64,000 bases of DNA from Paragonimus skrjabini miyazakii (lineage: Eukaryota > Platyhelminthes > Trematoda > Plagiorchiida > Troglotrematidae): the NCBI GenBank assembly GCA_014338405.1, contig JTDE01000310.1:250086-314085 (forward strand). The letters are read 5' to 3'. This document shows, piece after piece, positions 22,420 through 35,924 of this stretch. Position 1 is the first letter of the stretch, and every line of letters starts with the position of its first letter. The notes below the pieces were generated by a model. That model searched no databases and was not told where the DNA came from. It saw only the letters and a program-made list of their open reading frames with translations. The position numbers were made by a program, and so were the translations under genes.

Positions 22420-24983
22420 ATTCAGCGGTGGTCAGAATGCTTTCGTGGACTCTGTTCAGTCTAAATGCGTTAGTGATATCTGTGTAGTGATTTGTGAAGA
22501 AGAAATGCGCGGCAGTAACGCGAGTGATTGTTTTTTGCCACCCAGTTCCAAATCACACTGGATAGTGTTCCCCCTTCTTCTTGGCAAGTGTCCTAACGTG
22601 TGAGTGATATATCCTGCTGTTTTACAGCAGCGGACCTGTGGAATATGTTTCAGGTCTAGTCTTAGCACTGGTGTTATAAGGAACCAGCCTCACATGGTTT
22701 CAGCTAAGAAGGTAAGTTTGTGCCACTAGTAAGAAGGACAATTAAGTGGGTCGATTACACTGCCTTCTTTAAACGGGATTTTTATGAACACCGCCTTTTC
22801 CTTCTGTGGGCAGCATCATATGACAACCGTATTAAAAGTGACGAATCGCTACAACTATCTTAAATGGGTTCTGAACCGCTTTCAGTTATTGTTCCACTGT
22901 GTCAATTGAGAAAATCCTCCTGCCTGTAGTTGCCAGACTTTGGACTAAGTCACGTTTTCGTTTAACGGGCACAAAGGTTTCAAAACTGGTTCATTCATCT
23001 GTCCATAAATACTTGCAGCATGCCGACCTACTATGATGGTAGCTCGTCAATTAGACACTTAGAACGTGAGCCCCGTTTTTCGATTCCACTTCTGAGATTA
23101 AACTAACTGGGGCGTATATTGCATTGAAATCTGAGGGGTAGTTGTCAACTACTCTCCCGGTCTCATATTGACACATTAATCATCCACGTATCAACGGTAA
23201 ATATGAAGACTGTGAAATTAGAATTCCAGTTTACTCAAGAATACATCTGCCAGCAGATGACATGAAAGAAATTATATTGCTACTCCATCAGATTTTTGAT
23301 ACAACTCAATGGCAAACATGAATTCAACGTTGATGTTGCAACGCAGGTGCGATTTGTTTGAGTCTGATTCGTGTAATTTGCATGTGCTACCTGACTGTTC
23401 TGTCTGATCACAAGACAGGTTAAGTTTTGTTATTAACGAAACACTTGCAATTAACAAAGTTACCTGGAAAGGTTGCATGTGTCGGTGTTTAATATCAACA
23501 TTGTTTCAATAATCCACAAACGCGAAAGTGTTGAGCAAATTGCGTGCGTCCATAATTTCTGCTGTACAGACACCAGCATTTCCGCCAAACGTTTGGATGT
23601 TGCGTGATATGGTGAACTGAATGACAGCACGTTTACAAATGCGTATGAGAACGCAATTCATGTGGTTTAGCCAGTTAGTCTAAGTTCAATTCTCAAAAAC
23701 TCATCTAGTTCACTTCCTCATTCCGGAATGCAAAGCACATTGTGACTAAGAACTTTGACAAACGAAACTATATGAATCAAAACAGTAAGACAGAATAGGC
23801 AGACAATCCTGATAGATACTATTCTGTCATTCGTCTTGATTATTCCTGTGAAGAAATCTGTAGAAAATTTTTAAGTGTAATCCTCTTAGTATAGTATTTT
23901 GTTGAAAATGTATGTAAACCAAGTGGTTCAGCATTGCTAAAAATTTACCCACAATTGCATAAATTAGACATATGAAGAACGCAATTCAGTGACCTCCCTG
24001 AACTTCAGCCTACGAAAAATCCACCCATTTATGTCACTACCAGTAAAAATGATGAGTAGGCCTTCTCAGAACCTATAGGTTGGATATAAAAACCAGTCTA
24101 TACCTCACAATTTCGAGGGTCTCATTCTACAAGAATGTATCATCCAACCCTTTGAATCGTTGCAGTGATTTATTCCGACAGATATAAAATGCATTCACCA
24201 CCTGTGATAAACCGAAATAGTGAAGTCGGAAACTGTATGCTACAAGACGTATGCTGCGTGAGAATTCGCTGCATCTGCTAATCTTACCAACAAAAATTTA
24301 GGACGATATTTATCTTGATTCATTAACAGCAGAACGGTGGGGTGATCTGCAGTTTACAACGACTAGAGGAACCGTGTTTTGAGATCAATTGTTTGAACTG
24401 CTGTTAATCGGTCTGTGTGTACCATGTGATTGTGTGAAACCACCGATAATGTGACACATGGTACTTGGATCTGAGCATTGACATTCATAAGTGGACAGTA
24501 CACAACTTAAATCTGTAAATCTATGTTATAGCATGTATCATAACAAAGCGGGCCAATGGTTTTTGTGCAGTCTGTTTTCTACTAACGTGAAACTAATCCA
24601 AGAACCTTCTTGCAATGATATATACTTTAGTAATTAACAGAGGCAAACAGATGTGGGCGCAAGTGGCGTCAACAAACTAGATGAATTAATCAAGACGTAT
24701 GTGTTCAGCAGTGCAAGTCAACTTCCACTGATTCACGCTGGTTATAAAAATAGTAGAAAAACGAGAATTATCATATCCAGTTGAAATACATGAATAATAA
24801 GACATTGTTTACACTGTGTAGCAATTATTCTGCTGGTTAACCGCAAGCTATACGATCTGCAAGATTCTTGCTTACATGTGTAACAATCTCTTATTTTCGG
24901 TGTTGAATGCTAGATATCTCTATCTGTTTTCTTGCTGCAGACGGATATGTTATAAATATGGTTAAGGATGAAAAGTTTTTAAA
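22420..24983. other. Gene-poor stretch
   Basis: An open 58-base segment at 22654-22711 lies between a good acceptor and the donor GTAAGT but has no other support. Nothing else is recognised. Confidence 0.45.
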
Positions 24984-25375
24984 CCAAAATACCGCTCGGC
25001 ACGTCAATTAGTTCTGTGATTTCAACTTTGAGAGTAGTTCCAATAGAGGGGTCATCGATTGGAGTTAACATACAGTAACTGTGTCTCCTCTTTAGGAGAT
25101 TGGGTTACCTGATCATTACTCACAAGTGAAAGTGGTTGAGCATTCACATAGGATAATTCTGTCGTGCCTAATATGAGGTCAATGACGCAGTGGTAAACAC
25201 GGTTACCTCATGAACAGCGTGGCCGTGGTTCTAGTCCCGGCCGTGGAAAGAATTTGCATTACTGACGAGCTCCAATGAGAGTGAAACTCGAGTCTGGTAC
25301 TTCTGCCATTCGACAGGGACCGATTGGAACTTCTATGGGAATGCTTCAGTTGCGATCAATTGTGGGTGGTTTTCG
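24984..25375 (+). mobile_element. Near full-length hammerhead SINE
   Basis: The copy starts with the family's 5' part (AAAATACCGCTCGGCACGT, TTTCAACTTTGAGAG, ATCGATTGGAGTTAACA), continues with CCTGATCATTACTCACAAG and the tRNA-like part with A box TGACGCAGTGG and B box GTGGTTCTAGTCC, and ends near 25375 with ATCAATTGTGGGTGG. No clear target-site duplication was found. A frame over its 3' half (from 25275) is the SINE read in translation, not a gene. Confidence 0.8.
25256..25300 (+). ncRNA. Hammerhead ribozyme with weakened stems
   Basis: The core strands CTGACGA and GAAA, CTCGAG and the GTC cleavage site are intact. Stem I (GCATTA/TGGTAC) has one C-A mismatch and two G-T wobbles, and stem II (GCTCC/AGAGT) one C-A mismatch and a G-T wobble. 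Activity is doubtful. Confidence 0.65.
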
Positions 25376-28300
25376 GTTTTTTTATATATGTAGTCATCTC
25401 CATCCTCTTTTAAGAGACCACAAATCCGGAATACTCAAAATGATTAGTGATAATACAGATGCCAAGTTTTCATCAATAACAATTGAAAAAGCAGTATATC
25501 CACTAGGAATCCAGCGATCGGACCTCATTTTCAGGTCAAGATCAATAGTGAATACGTTTTCTGTGGAGGTTTGACCACTGTATAACTTCATTCCTCATGT
25601 TCACCTTCAGATATACTTCATCCTCGTTAGGAACTGTCTGATAACAAAATATATCTATCACTTTGACCTAATGTCCTCTCGTCTTTATTATACCCTACAA
25701 ATTTCTTCCTCTGATTGTCTGCTGTGTGGACATTTTGTAATTTGAACCTTGACCTATATGTAGAGTAAACAACGAAACCCCCCGATGCTGTCTCATCCAA
25801 TTACACTTTTATTCAACAACATGTCTTTCTTTTGTCACAATTCAGGTTATATATGGTCATTCTAGAGGACAGCCTCATTCAGTCTTCTTTAGTATCCGGT
25901 TAATTTATGCAATTTCTCTCGACGTCGGAGGAGGTGTAGAATATGTATAAACAAGCAAATGGACAAACTGACAAAATAAAAAGTCCTACGGCGTGAACTT
26001 TGTAAAATTGCCGAAGACGACCGGATGAACATTCTAGATTAAAAAAATTAAATCAACCAGCTTATCAAGATCTTTTAAAGCTGTACCTTCTTATCAACTT
26101 GATGACCTTGAAGATTCCATTTTAAAAAAAAGATACGGTGTCATTAATACAGAACCGTCAACATACAACCGACAGACAGATCTTTAAGTTGTCCAGTTCG
26201 TTGTTTTTGCGGAGGTATTGCCATCCCGACACATCCGTTCAAACAACGGGTACAGCCATCTACTAAGTTCTACATCTGTTAATGTCCAGGAGAGTGTGGA
26301 GGCTGATATCATGATAGAATCGAACGCCAGTTACACATCATAAATGGTTATCACCCACCGAACTGAACCGAACGTCAGGTTACGTAGTCAACCGACTAAT
26401 CTCCACTGCTACAGCCTACAACTGACCAGCCTGAGCTACTTACCGTTGACAAATCGTCAAACAGACAAGGCTAACATGGTCAACCTGGTCTACATAATCA
26501 CCAATCTGCTTCATTTTTGATATGCCTGGGTGGCTGCAATCCGTAAACACAAACTCATTCCACACATTCTGTTCGCCAGCGTCTCATTCCTTCAGCACCA
26601 GTTTAAGCTTTGTAACAGTAAACGATTGAACTTTCATTGTTAATTGCTTTACAGTTTAGAGTTGATTTGATAACTTTAACAGTCAGTAGAAAGCGGCAAA
26701 TCATGTCACCTCATGATTTCTGACTTCTGTGAAGGATACTTTTTCGCTTTATCTTCCGAATAGACAGAAAACGAGTGTGTCTGTGGAAACAAAATCTGCA
26801 TTCACACACTAGACTAATGGGACCACAATAAACAAGCTGATCAACCACCTCATTCTATAGTGATCAGTGTTAACCGGTGCAGCTGTTCTATTGATCAGCG
26901 GTAGAGTCGTACAATGGTATCTTTTGTACCGTGTGAATTCATTGAACTTTCGGGACAGAGTAGTGTTAAACTACGGGAATGTGTGTGATTTTCGTGGCTT
27001 GCTTACCGTTAAATACTCTTTGGAAATGGTTGCACGGATAAGTCTTAAATGGTCTTTTTTCGCCACGTCAACATTTTCTGAAAAAATATTAGTACTTACT
27101 TACTGAGGTAGTGAACTTTTCATGGTGTTACTCGACATGTTGAGAAGCCTCAAAAACTAGTGTTTCATTCGAACATTTCGAAGTAGTCTCACATTTTATC
27201 TGACATCTTCCATAATAAGTAGCTCCAACTTGAATTCCGTAGTATTTGGTCTAACGTTATCATTATATAAGCAGGCAAGGCAAACATTTCAGAAGTTGTT
27301 TATGAGTTTGTACGCAATGCACGCAATAAACGACCAAAAAACCTCCCCGAGTTTTCCTGTTAGTTTTCGAAGAAATTCACTCACCAAGTTTAACGAACAT
27401 TGAAACTGACTTGTGATGATCATCGTCAAACGACGGTCAATATCAAAAGTAGGTAGAATATAAAAGTAGGCTTTATTTGAACACGGGTCAGAGACTTATC
27501 CTGCAAGATGACAATCGCTTTCGCTCGAACACCAATCCAGTTATAGTTGCATAGGCAAGGGCAAATGGAATGCCTGTCTATGTTATGTATTTCTTGGATT
27601 GTTCAGGTGAATGCCATTTGTCATATGATTCCTGTGAGGATCGAGCTCGAAGTAACCTAGCGTTTAAAATGTCAACCTATCACCATAAACTGAAGTAACC
27701 TTGCTAGTACGAACATTTTACACCACCGATGGTGATAAAGCTTTGGAGATAATCTTCCTTATGTTCCTTTGGTCATAAATTTGACTAGTTACTTCTTATG
27801 AAAGTTTCATTCTCAAACATCAGGTTACCTATTCAATACAGGGTGGAGATTCGTCAGGTTTTGCTACTAATATAAACTTGTTTGTTGCTGAACAATAAAC
27901 AATTTAAAATGCAGACTCAGCGAGTGGCTGAATAGCAAAACCATTCAACCGAACCACGAAAAACTGTCTATGGTTTAATGGACATAAATGAACAGAACTG
28001 AGGCAACTTTCGGACCAGAAATATACATCTTCATTTTCCAGACTGTGATTTGAGCTCCAAAGCGAGCATGTTGACATCTATGCCAAGCATCTCCTGTTAT
28101 GCATGACCTGCTTATCACTTCGAACTTCGTTTGTGAGTTATGCGCAGATTGTCCAGTCATCTAAAGAGAGGACAATCTGACTGTTCCTTTAATTCAAATC
28201 AATTACTCCTTGGTGGAGTTAGAAGTTTCGATTTCGATAGAAACGCCTTGTAATATTTATGCCAAATCAGTCTACCTCTATGTTTTGAAATGGATTTTAG

Positions 28301-29627
28301 CTCTGTCCTAATATACTGACTTGTTGCATTCGGAATTATTGTATGTAGCACCTGTGATATGCAGTAGTTCTTCAAACGATCTAATGAACAGATCCAATTT
28401 TGATAATATATTAGAGTATTCTGCGCTTCTAATAGGTAACAGGCCTCCATATATTTGCGCCACCCCATTTCAGACATTTCTGTTCTGGTACGGTCTACAA
28501 ATGTAGCAAGCGATGTAAACGAATTTAGGGTAGTTTTTTTATTATCGCGCAATCGATTAGTTTGTCTAAATTTCTTCGACTTTGTGACTTCTTTTGTTTA
28601 ATAAAGAACAAAAATGAATTATTAAAACATTTCATCTTCTTAGTCGATTGGCACTATATTGAAACATACATGAGTAGAAACCAACATTGAGTGTTTTATC
28701 CACAAACTATTGCGCAATCTAAAAAGTCGTTTGATATACGAAGTGCGCAAAAATAAACAAAATTAACTACTGTTGATGTTTGGTTTCATTGTTTCCAGTG
28801 TATTAACGGGTGGCTGCGATGGTCTATTTGTCTTAGATTAGAGTTGTCTGCCAAGGAAAGATTAATTGCTGGCTACTGGTTTCTAGTTGTTCGTACAGTT
28901 GATGTAAACGGGATGCGTCAAAAAGTCAAATTTGCTTGGTCATAACTAACGTGAGACAATCTTGAACTTCAACCTCTATAGAGAGATACTATGATAGATC
29001 TGTCTGTTGCTTATGTATTTTGCACGTTCTCAGTTGCTCAGATTGGAGAGATTAACGTTAGTTAATTGGAAGATCGGAACACACTTTTACGATCACCCAA
29101 TTTATAGCTCGTGCATCATGTAAATTCGAAATGTGTCGCCTTGTTACATCGAAGCATTAGAATTAAAAACTTGTTTTATAGCTGACCATGAGTTGCCAAC
29201 ATTCTGAACGCATATTGCTAACACAAATCAAGCAATGTTTTGATTTTTTTGTTTTTTTTTTGTGTAGTACTTTTGCTACTGTATGTTTGGTACAATGGCA
29301 GATCTTCAATTCCTTGAAATTTACTTAGTCTGCATGTAGAAAGTCAGTTCTAACTTCGCCCTTGCTGGTTACAGTGAACAGCTATGATGAATTTTACAGG
29401 ATAGCTGCGCGCAGATAACGTACTGCTATCTTCCTTCTTTAACAGCCCAAATTGTTATTTCACTAAACTCGTTTTAATGGCCATTGTTTAACACGCACAT
29501 ATTTTCATACAGATTCAATTGTCTTATTCAACTCTTCTGTTGTGAAGTCACTTTTAGTTGTTCTGCTTTGAACGCCTACTTTCTACTATATAATCTGAGT
29601 ATCCGTTTTAGTCCACATTCACGAGGA
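25376..29627. other. Gene-poor stretch
   Basis: The best frame is 117 codons at 28199-28552 (-). Its composition is protein-like but I recognise no domain and see no supporting splice sites. The rest shows no gene or repeat I can name. Confidence 0.45.
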
Positions 29628-29637
29628 GAATAGCCTT

Positions 29638-30178
29638 CTGATGAGTAGAAAGGGATTTTGACTTTCATATAGATCGAACATCACCCACAATTGATCGCAG
29701 CTGTCGCATTCCTATAGACTTTCCAGTCGGCCCCTTTCGAACAGCAGGAGCACTAAACTCGAGTTTTGCTCTCATTAGAGCTCGCCACTAATCAAAATAC
29801 CGCTCAGCATGTTAATGATTTCTGTAATTTCAACTTGGAGAGAAGTCCTAGTCGAGTTAACAGGACAGTTACTGTTTCTCCTATTGAAGCGATCGGACAA
29901 ACTGATCATTACTCACAAGCCAAATTGGTTGAGCGTTCACATAGGATAATTCGGTCTTGTCTAATGTGAGGTGAATGGTCCAGTGGTCAACACGGTTTCC
30001 TCATGAACAGCGTGGCCGAAGTACTAGTCCCGGCTGTGGCAAGGATTTGCAATACTGATGATCTCTTATGAGAGCGATGCTCGAGTCTAGTGCTTCTGCT
30101 GTTCGGAAGGGGTCAACTGAAATTTCTATGAGAATGTGACAGCCATGATCAATTATAGGTGATTTTTAATGTTTGTGT
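29638..30178. mobile_element. Two hammerhead SINE parts in inverted arrangement
   Basis: A minus-strand 3' part with complete tail (29638-29789) abuts a nearly full-length plus-strand copy (29790 to about 30168) that lacks the tail. GAATAGCCTT at 29628-29637 and GAATAGCTTT at 30179-30188 may be an imperfect target-site duplication enclosing both. In that reading the element is minus-strand with a long inverted 5' part, the same plan as at 21980. Both ribozymes are dead: the minus one has CAAAA in place of GAAA and is cut short, the plus one (30049-30093) has GATG. The frame at 29766-29969 is SINE sequence. Confidence 0.7.
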
Positions 30179-30188
30179 GAATAGCTTT

Positions 30189-32345
30189 ATTGCAACTTTT
30201 GTTATTAATTCCATATACAATTTCCATCAATTCGAAAGTCTTTCCTGACCTTGATCTTAACATTTTAGCCTAACCGTCTAGACCAGCATTAATGAATTTG
30301 GTGTCCATTATATACTATTAAGTGGAGTATTTTCAATAACGGCTGCACACAACCAACCGAGACTAATCTTTAATTTATGTTCATTAAAACAACTTCATAA
30401 ATTTCTTGCATCATATGGGCTCCATGCTATTTCACTTGCGATGAGCTTTATCGCACGGCAAAATCTTTTCTACTCCAACTTTAATAGACGATTAATTGGA
30501 CATTTCTTAAGCACGAACTGTGCACATGCTACATAGTCAATCACGTTCATACTTATCCTTCTGTTGAGCACACAATTGATACAAAGCTTTGCCAACTTGT
30601 CCACTACTGTAGGTATCACATGATTATCTCCTTCGCCATCCCACATCAAATGTTTGTTGAGCCAAAGATAAACATTGATTCTGGTTTCTTCACTTTACAC
30701 AGTTTAACGTTTATCCAAACTGCAGCGTGTATGAACCAATGTGACATAAATACCATAGCACCAGTAAGACTACAGATGTTAACCTTAACACAGAGCCTAC
30801 CCAGCATCCATCAAAAGTTTGTCTCTAACTTGTTTTCCCAAATTGACCTATTGTTGCTTCATACCTAATGGTTAGCTGACCATCCTCTTATCACTTTTCG
30901 ACCAAATGGAAAGACGGATGAATGTGCGCTACTGCCACCTAGTCAGAGACTTTGTAACGCTTAGAAAGCAGTTTACGTTCAATTGAATATATTTTGTAAA
31001 TAACCAGTCCTAAGGTTTACGTTTGGAATTTTTATGCACCTACCAAGCCTATTCTTTCATATGGTTTCAATCAAGCGTCACAATAATTAGCGAAACTGTG
31101 TGATGCAGTTTAAGTTATAATGGAATTAGAGCTCGAAAGTAAAGACATGGTCGGAATCCCGAAACGTCGAACGCTACACTGTTCTCCCGGTTATTTGTTT
31201 TTGAAAGTTTGCCGTTTAAAACGTTCGAAAAATTACTACTAGTTAAAATCTATGAATGAAATATTCCAAACGACAATATACTTTATGGGATACTTTTACA
31301 TGCTATGATGGAATACAGTAATGTTTTGTGTGCGCAGAAGGCGCTGACGCAATCAATCTCATTGCCGTGGAATTGATTGAACTATTAGAACGTGAAAGGT
31401 CAGAACTATGTGGTTGGTTTGTTCAATTGTTTTTGCTATACGCAGTTTGTATAAAAATTGCTAGTTTTACGTTGACGACTGATGAGAGTAAATCGAAATG
31501 TTAACATCTCGCGATATATGTCTTCTCTCTGTTTTGACTAAATGGATTAAGGGAACTCAATGTTTCAAGTTTTTATTACTGTTGATCACCGGAATCAAGC
31601 ACCATTTTTCAGTCACATGATGACCTGAAAATGTGTCTTACATCCTCAGTAGTATATGGACAGAAATTTCTAGTTTCATACTTTCATGAATTTAAATATT
31701 ATCTAATTTCGTTCCTGGTATGCATCTGGCTACAAGGTTACTGAAGTATAGGCAAAAAGCAGTGACTGGAAATTTTGGAAGTTTATAACACAGTCGTTCT
31801 TGTGTAATTAGGCGAGTACTATTATATAAAGTGCACAAAGGAAAGAGTGTGTACAGAGTTTATTCATAATTGTGAAGTGACTTCAAAGTATGAAACTCGA
31901 TGCTAGGTCGTTATTATGTGGTAGACTTATACAGTTTGCGTCCATACCGGAAAACAATTAGAACTGTTGCTTCAGGATGCTGAACGTTGTGTGCATCCAT
32001 GTGAAAAACCAGTAGCCATCGCATTTTTGACCAAAAATTATACTACTCGTTAAACCACTTTCTGCAGCACACCAAGCCTTCATATGTAGAGGTATTCCAT
32101 ACGCAGCACTTTTGTTTTCCTGATGAGTGGTACGTGTGACAGACTTGAGTGTATAAGGAGGTCGTCGAGCAAAAAATACACTGCGACTAATATCTAGATT
32201 GACATGTAACACATGGTCCGATGTATACCCATTTCATGATGATAGAACATACTTACATCCGACCCATTTCACATTCTCAACCTAAACGAATCTCACTATT
32301 CAGATTAAACTTTTGCTCAACGAAAACCGTTTAAATGTATTATAG
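30189..32345. other. Gene-poor stretch upstream of the first module exon
   Basis: It holds one hammerhead-like candidate at 31476-31511. An open segment 31338-31398 between CAG and a weak donor has no further support. No protein family recognised. Confidence 0.45.
31476..31511 (+). ncRNA. Possible hammerhead ribozyme (weak)
   Basis: CTGATGA (31479-31485) is followed by a 2-bp stem II (GA/TC) with loop GTAAA, GAAA, the palindrome ATGTTAACAT as stem III and the cleavage triplet ATC. Stem I is only 3 bp (CGA/TCG). All invariant core residues are there, but the stems are so short that chance is a real alternative. No surrounding element is recognised. Confidence 0.3.
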
Positions 32346-32429
32346 GCCGTATGCTTCTTGGACCTACTCCAAACGATGGTCTCCTGTGAAGGAATTTCAT
32401 CAACTGGAGCCTATCGAAGTCCGACGACG
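32346..32429 (+). CDS. Module exon 1 of a repeated-exon gene, function unknown
   Basis: An 84-base exon between the acceptor TTATAG and the donor GTGAGT. It starts one base before a codon boundary and ends two bases into a codon (phase 2-2), so it can be added or skipped without shifting the frame. The peptide is about 28 residues: PYASWTYS followed by KRWSPVKEFHQLEPIEVRR. The KRWSPVKEFH core recurs in three exons 22-27 kb downstream. This copy is the most diverged, has four extra residues at its start, and replaces YPEPFEV with QLEPIEV. The peptide is basic, with Pro and aromatic residues, and has no signal peptide or membrane segment. Short repeated modules on symmetric exons suggest an elastic or scaffold-type protein with variable module number, but I do not recognise the family. 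No start or stop codon of the gene is identified. Confidence 0.75.
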
Positions 32430-32911
32430 GTGAGTATGCTCTGTTTTTCACAAACATCGATTGAGTTTATATATTTATTTCTGTTCCCTGCAAGCTTTTA
32501 ATGTACCGGTATATAGTTAGATGCTTACTTCTAGGAGTAGTATGACTTGCAAAAGTAAATAGGGCACGACGGAGTAACACAGGAATGTCAAAGTTGTCAG
32601 TCGTTAGCTAAAACCTCAAAAATTTATAAGTAAGTCATAGGAACACCCTGGCAGCAGCTTGTTGTTGATCACATACAAAAAACTCTTCACCTATCTTTTG
32701 GTTGCCGCACTTCGAGATGCTAAGAAAAGATTATTTATTTTCGTAAACTGTTGACACATACATGAGATACTGAATTGTAAACACACAAAACAGCCTGAGA
32801 CACATTAAGATGCACCGGGCAACTAATATACCTTTGTGCATATTGTTTACGAACCCTTTTGGTTACAAGTATTCAACGAGGATAAAAATCAATAGCTTAG
32901 GAGTATAGATT

Positions 32912-33045
32912 GAAAGTTACGCACAATTGATCGCATCTGTCACATTCCCATAGACTTTCCAGTCAGCCCGTTTCGAAAACAAGCATTAGACTCGAGTTTC
33001 TCTCTCATTAGGGCCCGTCAATAATGCATATCATTCGTCTTTTTG
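32912..33045 (-). mobile_element. 3' fragment of the hammerhead SINE with covarying stem I
   Basis: The minus strand holds the ribozyme (33027-32983) and the 3' part down to ATCAATTGTGCGTAAC. Stem I reads GCATTA/TAATGC, changed on both sides relative to the family's GCACTA/TAGTGC so that pairing is kept. The core is damaged (TTGACGG, C3 and A9 lost) and stem II is mismatched. The fragment lies just downstream of the exon at 32346, in the likely intron. Confidence 0.7.
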
Positions 33046-35034
33046 CACGATTCAAACCATTGACGTGACGGCATGTAGCAGTATCTCATTTGTTCCATCG
33101 ACAGACTGAGGATGAGACAATTGTATTCACCTCAAGTCTGTTTCGGACTTTGTTCACGCGAACATTTCAAGCAATTCTTAGTGTTAGAAGAGGGAATGAC
33201 AGTAAACGGTTGTGCCAGCGAATGGACGACAGGCTGCACTCATGTATGACAGCGTTTCTCAAAATTCCTCAATTCACCGTCTCATTAATTTCCAAACTGT
33301 GAACTAGCACCCCTCCAACTCACTTCATCTACGTGAACATCAAAGGGAAAACAATGATAGCTAGATGCGTTATGTAATCTAACCATACATGAAAGTACTT
33401 GTGTGTTTAAAGATCAAAACGACTACTGGGTATATTGCAATCGTACAAGGTAATACATTTCAGACTAAATTTTACTCAGAGGAACTCATAGCTTCACATT
33501 CCCAGAAGTCTGAAGCGTCCTATCCGGGTCAATTTCTCACACTCTTACCCAGCCGTTTTTATATCGCATAAGTTTTGAACAACTAACTGGAGGTTACTGA
33601 ATGAACGTATTAAAGATGGAGCAAGAAAATAATCGAAATATGCACTATATTATAATATTACTGAATTCACGAAAGGTATTAAGTCGACGGTTGAAGATGT
33701 TTATCCCACGAACATCTTTCATGCAACAATTTGAAGAAAGCCAACTGGAAAACATCCTCTGAGTGAGCACCAATTGACTTGGTTCGTAAAATACTCTTTA
33801 CATACTACATTTGTCAGGAGGATTAATCGTTAATGTAAGTACCGTAAATCACAGATATGTTCCACCTCACTGGTTGTAGGTTGCCGACCCCGCACTGGGA
33901 AAATTTATTGATCAGTTTGAATACATTTTGTAACACAGTGTATATTTACTTGTTCCTTGTAAAAGAATTTATTTTGAAATTTTCTAGTGAAGCAATTTCA
34001 CCGTTCTATTAAATCTGGCATGGTTGCTTTATGGCGAGGAAATATTCTCCCTTTAAACGGGTACGACTGTCAAAACCCATTGTACCTATGTCGGCTAGAT
34101 TTTGGGATTCTTTCGTCGTGTGCAATCGTTCTCTTCTGAAGAGACAAGATAGATAATCATCGCGATCGTTTTTCACGCCCTTATCCGTCGTGACCTCGAA
34201 TAACAGAGTAACTTAATCGAACTGATGACAGAGTGGGCATGTGTCATTCTGGGTCTATTGTGTGCCGAAAAGCTGGTTAACAAAAAGTGACCTTACTGGG
34301 TTAGTTTCGGTCGTGAACTGACGTTTTGCAAACTCTTAATTCTAGCCCATGATTTAATGAACATTCTTTTTGTGGGTAGAGTACACACACATTCAATTCA
34401 ATTAAATTGGTTGTCAACCTTCCCATATAACTTCCAACCAACTGAGCCGACCAATTTTGATGATGGTGGAATCAATTTCTCGGGTTGTTTCTAAATCGCC
34501 TCTAGTGGTTGCTCCATATATTTTGTTAGATGTTAAATTAATCGCGTTTTTGAATTTTCTTCTATTGAAATGCAATTCTGTTAAAATTACCCGGTATGCT
34601 CTTGTTCATTTTATAGCATGCTAAATTTGGAAGTTAGATGTAAGTTTAGACAAAACCGAAACAAACAATTTAGTTGTATTGTATTACTCATAATATCCAT
34701 GAAAAGTCAAGTGTCCGAATATATATGTTGTACATTACTCCTCTGGTTCCCACTAAACAGAGGCAACATTCTCACTTATCCTGTGCAAGGAAAATCGTGG
34801 ACGGATATCCGTCCAAACGAATGAATGCTCACTTTGATAATGATTAGCTGGATGGCACCAAGTCAACTACTGCGTACGTATATGAATGTTGCTGTTCATG
34901 GCGGTCAATAAATGTATAGTGTGTTTAAGCTTCTGTATTAATCAAAGCCACGAACTTAGTGTCCATCAACGAAATATCAGTGTTTCGGTGGCTAACTTTA
35001 GAAGTTGGACTGAAGTTGAAATCCAAGTTATAGC
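33046..35034. other. Likely intronic stretch without recognised features
   Basis: Short frames at 33090-33302, 33389-33571 and 34618-34824 (+) have no recognisable content. No repeat family seen. Confidence 0.4.
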
Positions 35035-35345
35035 AAGGATGAATAGTGCCAACGAGCTCTGACAAGAGTGAAACTTGAGTCTAATGTTTCTCTCAGAAGG
35101 GACTGGTTAGAATGTCTTTGTGAGTACGATAATTGAGATTAATTGTGGTTGCTACCCAATCCATATTGACCAAATTATTTGCTACATACCGATAATCAAA
35201 ATAATTTCCAGCAAGTTATTTCCGTAATTTCAACTTGTCGGAGATGAGATATAATGTCCCCTATTACCGCATTCGAACAATCTTAGTATTAATTGTGAAG
35301 GTTTAAATATGATGATTTGGTGGTGCCAAATGTATGAGAATGTGG
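35035..35345 (+). mobile_element. Diverged fragments of the hammerhead SINE family
   Basis: 35035-35165 follows the ribozyme and 3' part (CAACGAGCTCTGACAAGAGTG, AAACTTGAGTCTAATG), with core residues lost. From about 35185 the 5' part of a second copy appears (ATAATCAAAATAATTTCCAG, then TTTCAACTTG) and fades into TATGATGATTTGGTGGTGCC. Confidence 0.5.
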
Positions 35346-35924
35346 ACAAGAGTTCCAATCCCGATTGTGGTACAGATAGACCCTAACAAAAAAGAAACTC
35401 CATCAGAAACAGGAAGGACTGTCTTGGCTACAAAAAGAGGTCTGGTAACATTTGGTTGTACTTTCTGGACTCAGGAAAACCTTGGGAATTTATTGCCTCA
35501 GTATCCTTATCACGCATTTCAACTACGTGAGGAAAGACATGATACTGAAGTGTTACTGAAGCCAATCATTGTCTGCTTTAACAAAAGCGATTGGAGCTAT
35601 TTTTTGAAAATTTAACCTGTTCATATAAGAAAGCTGCTATCGGTTACTCACAGGTAAAAATGATTAAATCACAGGTGTTGTAAGTCGTAATTTAAGTCGG
35701 AAATTTACAACTCATTCTTGTGTTCTTGCAGATAATCAACGGAATAAACGAAACTAGTTTAGAAGAAACATCATAATTGTCCCATCAGTTCACTCCGTGA
35801 TCTGAAGATCGGAACTTCACATTTAAATATTTAACGAACCAAATAATCAGTGTGACTTACGAGTGAGTGATCAGGGATGTATATTTTTAGCAAACTGACT
35901 ACCTATCCTATTTGATTACAACTT

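Noticed and set aside
22654..22711. Open 58-base segment between TGTTTCAG and GTAAGT
   Set aside because: Same reasons as for 14872. No similarity and no neighbouring exon to confirm it.
28199..28552. 117-codon minus-strand open frame with protein-like composition
   Set aside because: No family recognised and no splice sites or neighbours in support. A protein search would decide it.
35732..35776. Terminal-exon-like segment after a strong acceptor (TTGTGTTCTTGCAG)
   Set aside because: The phase needed to follow a module exon gives an immediate stop, and the 14-residue peptide cannot be supported.
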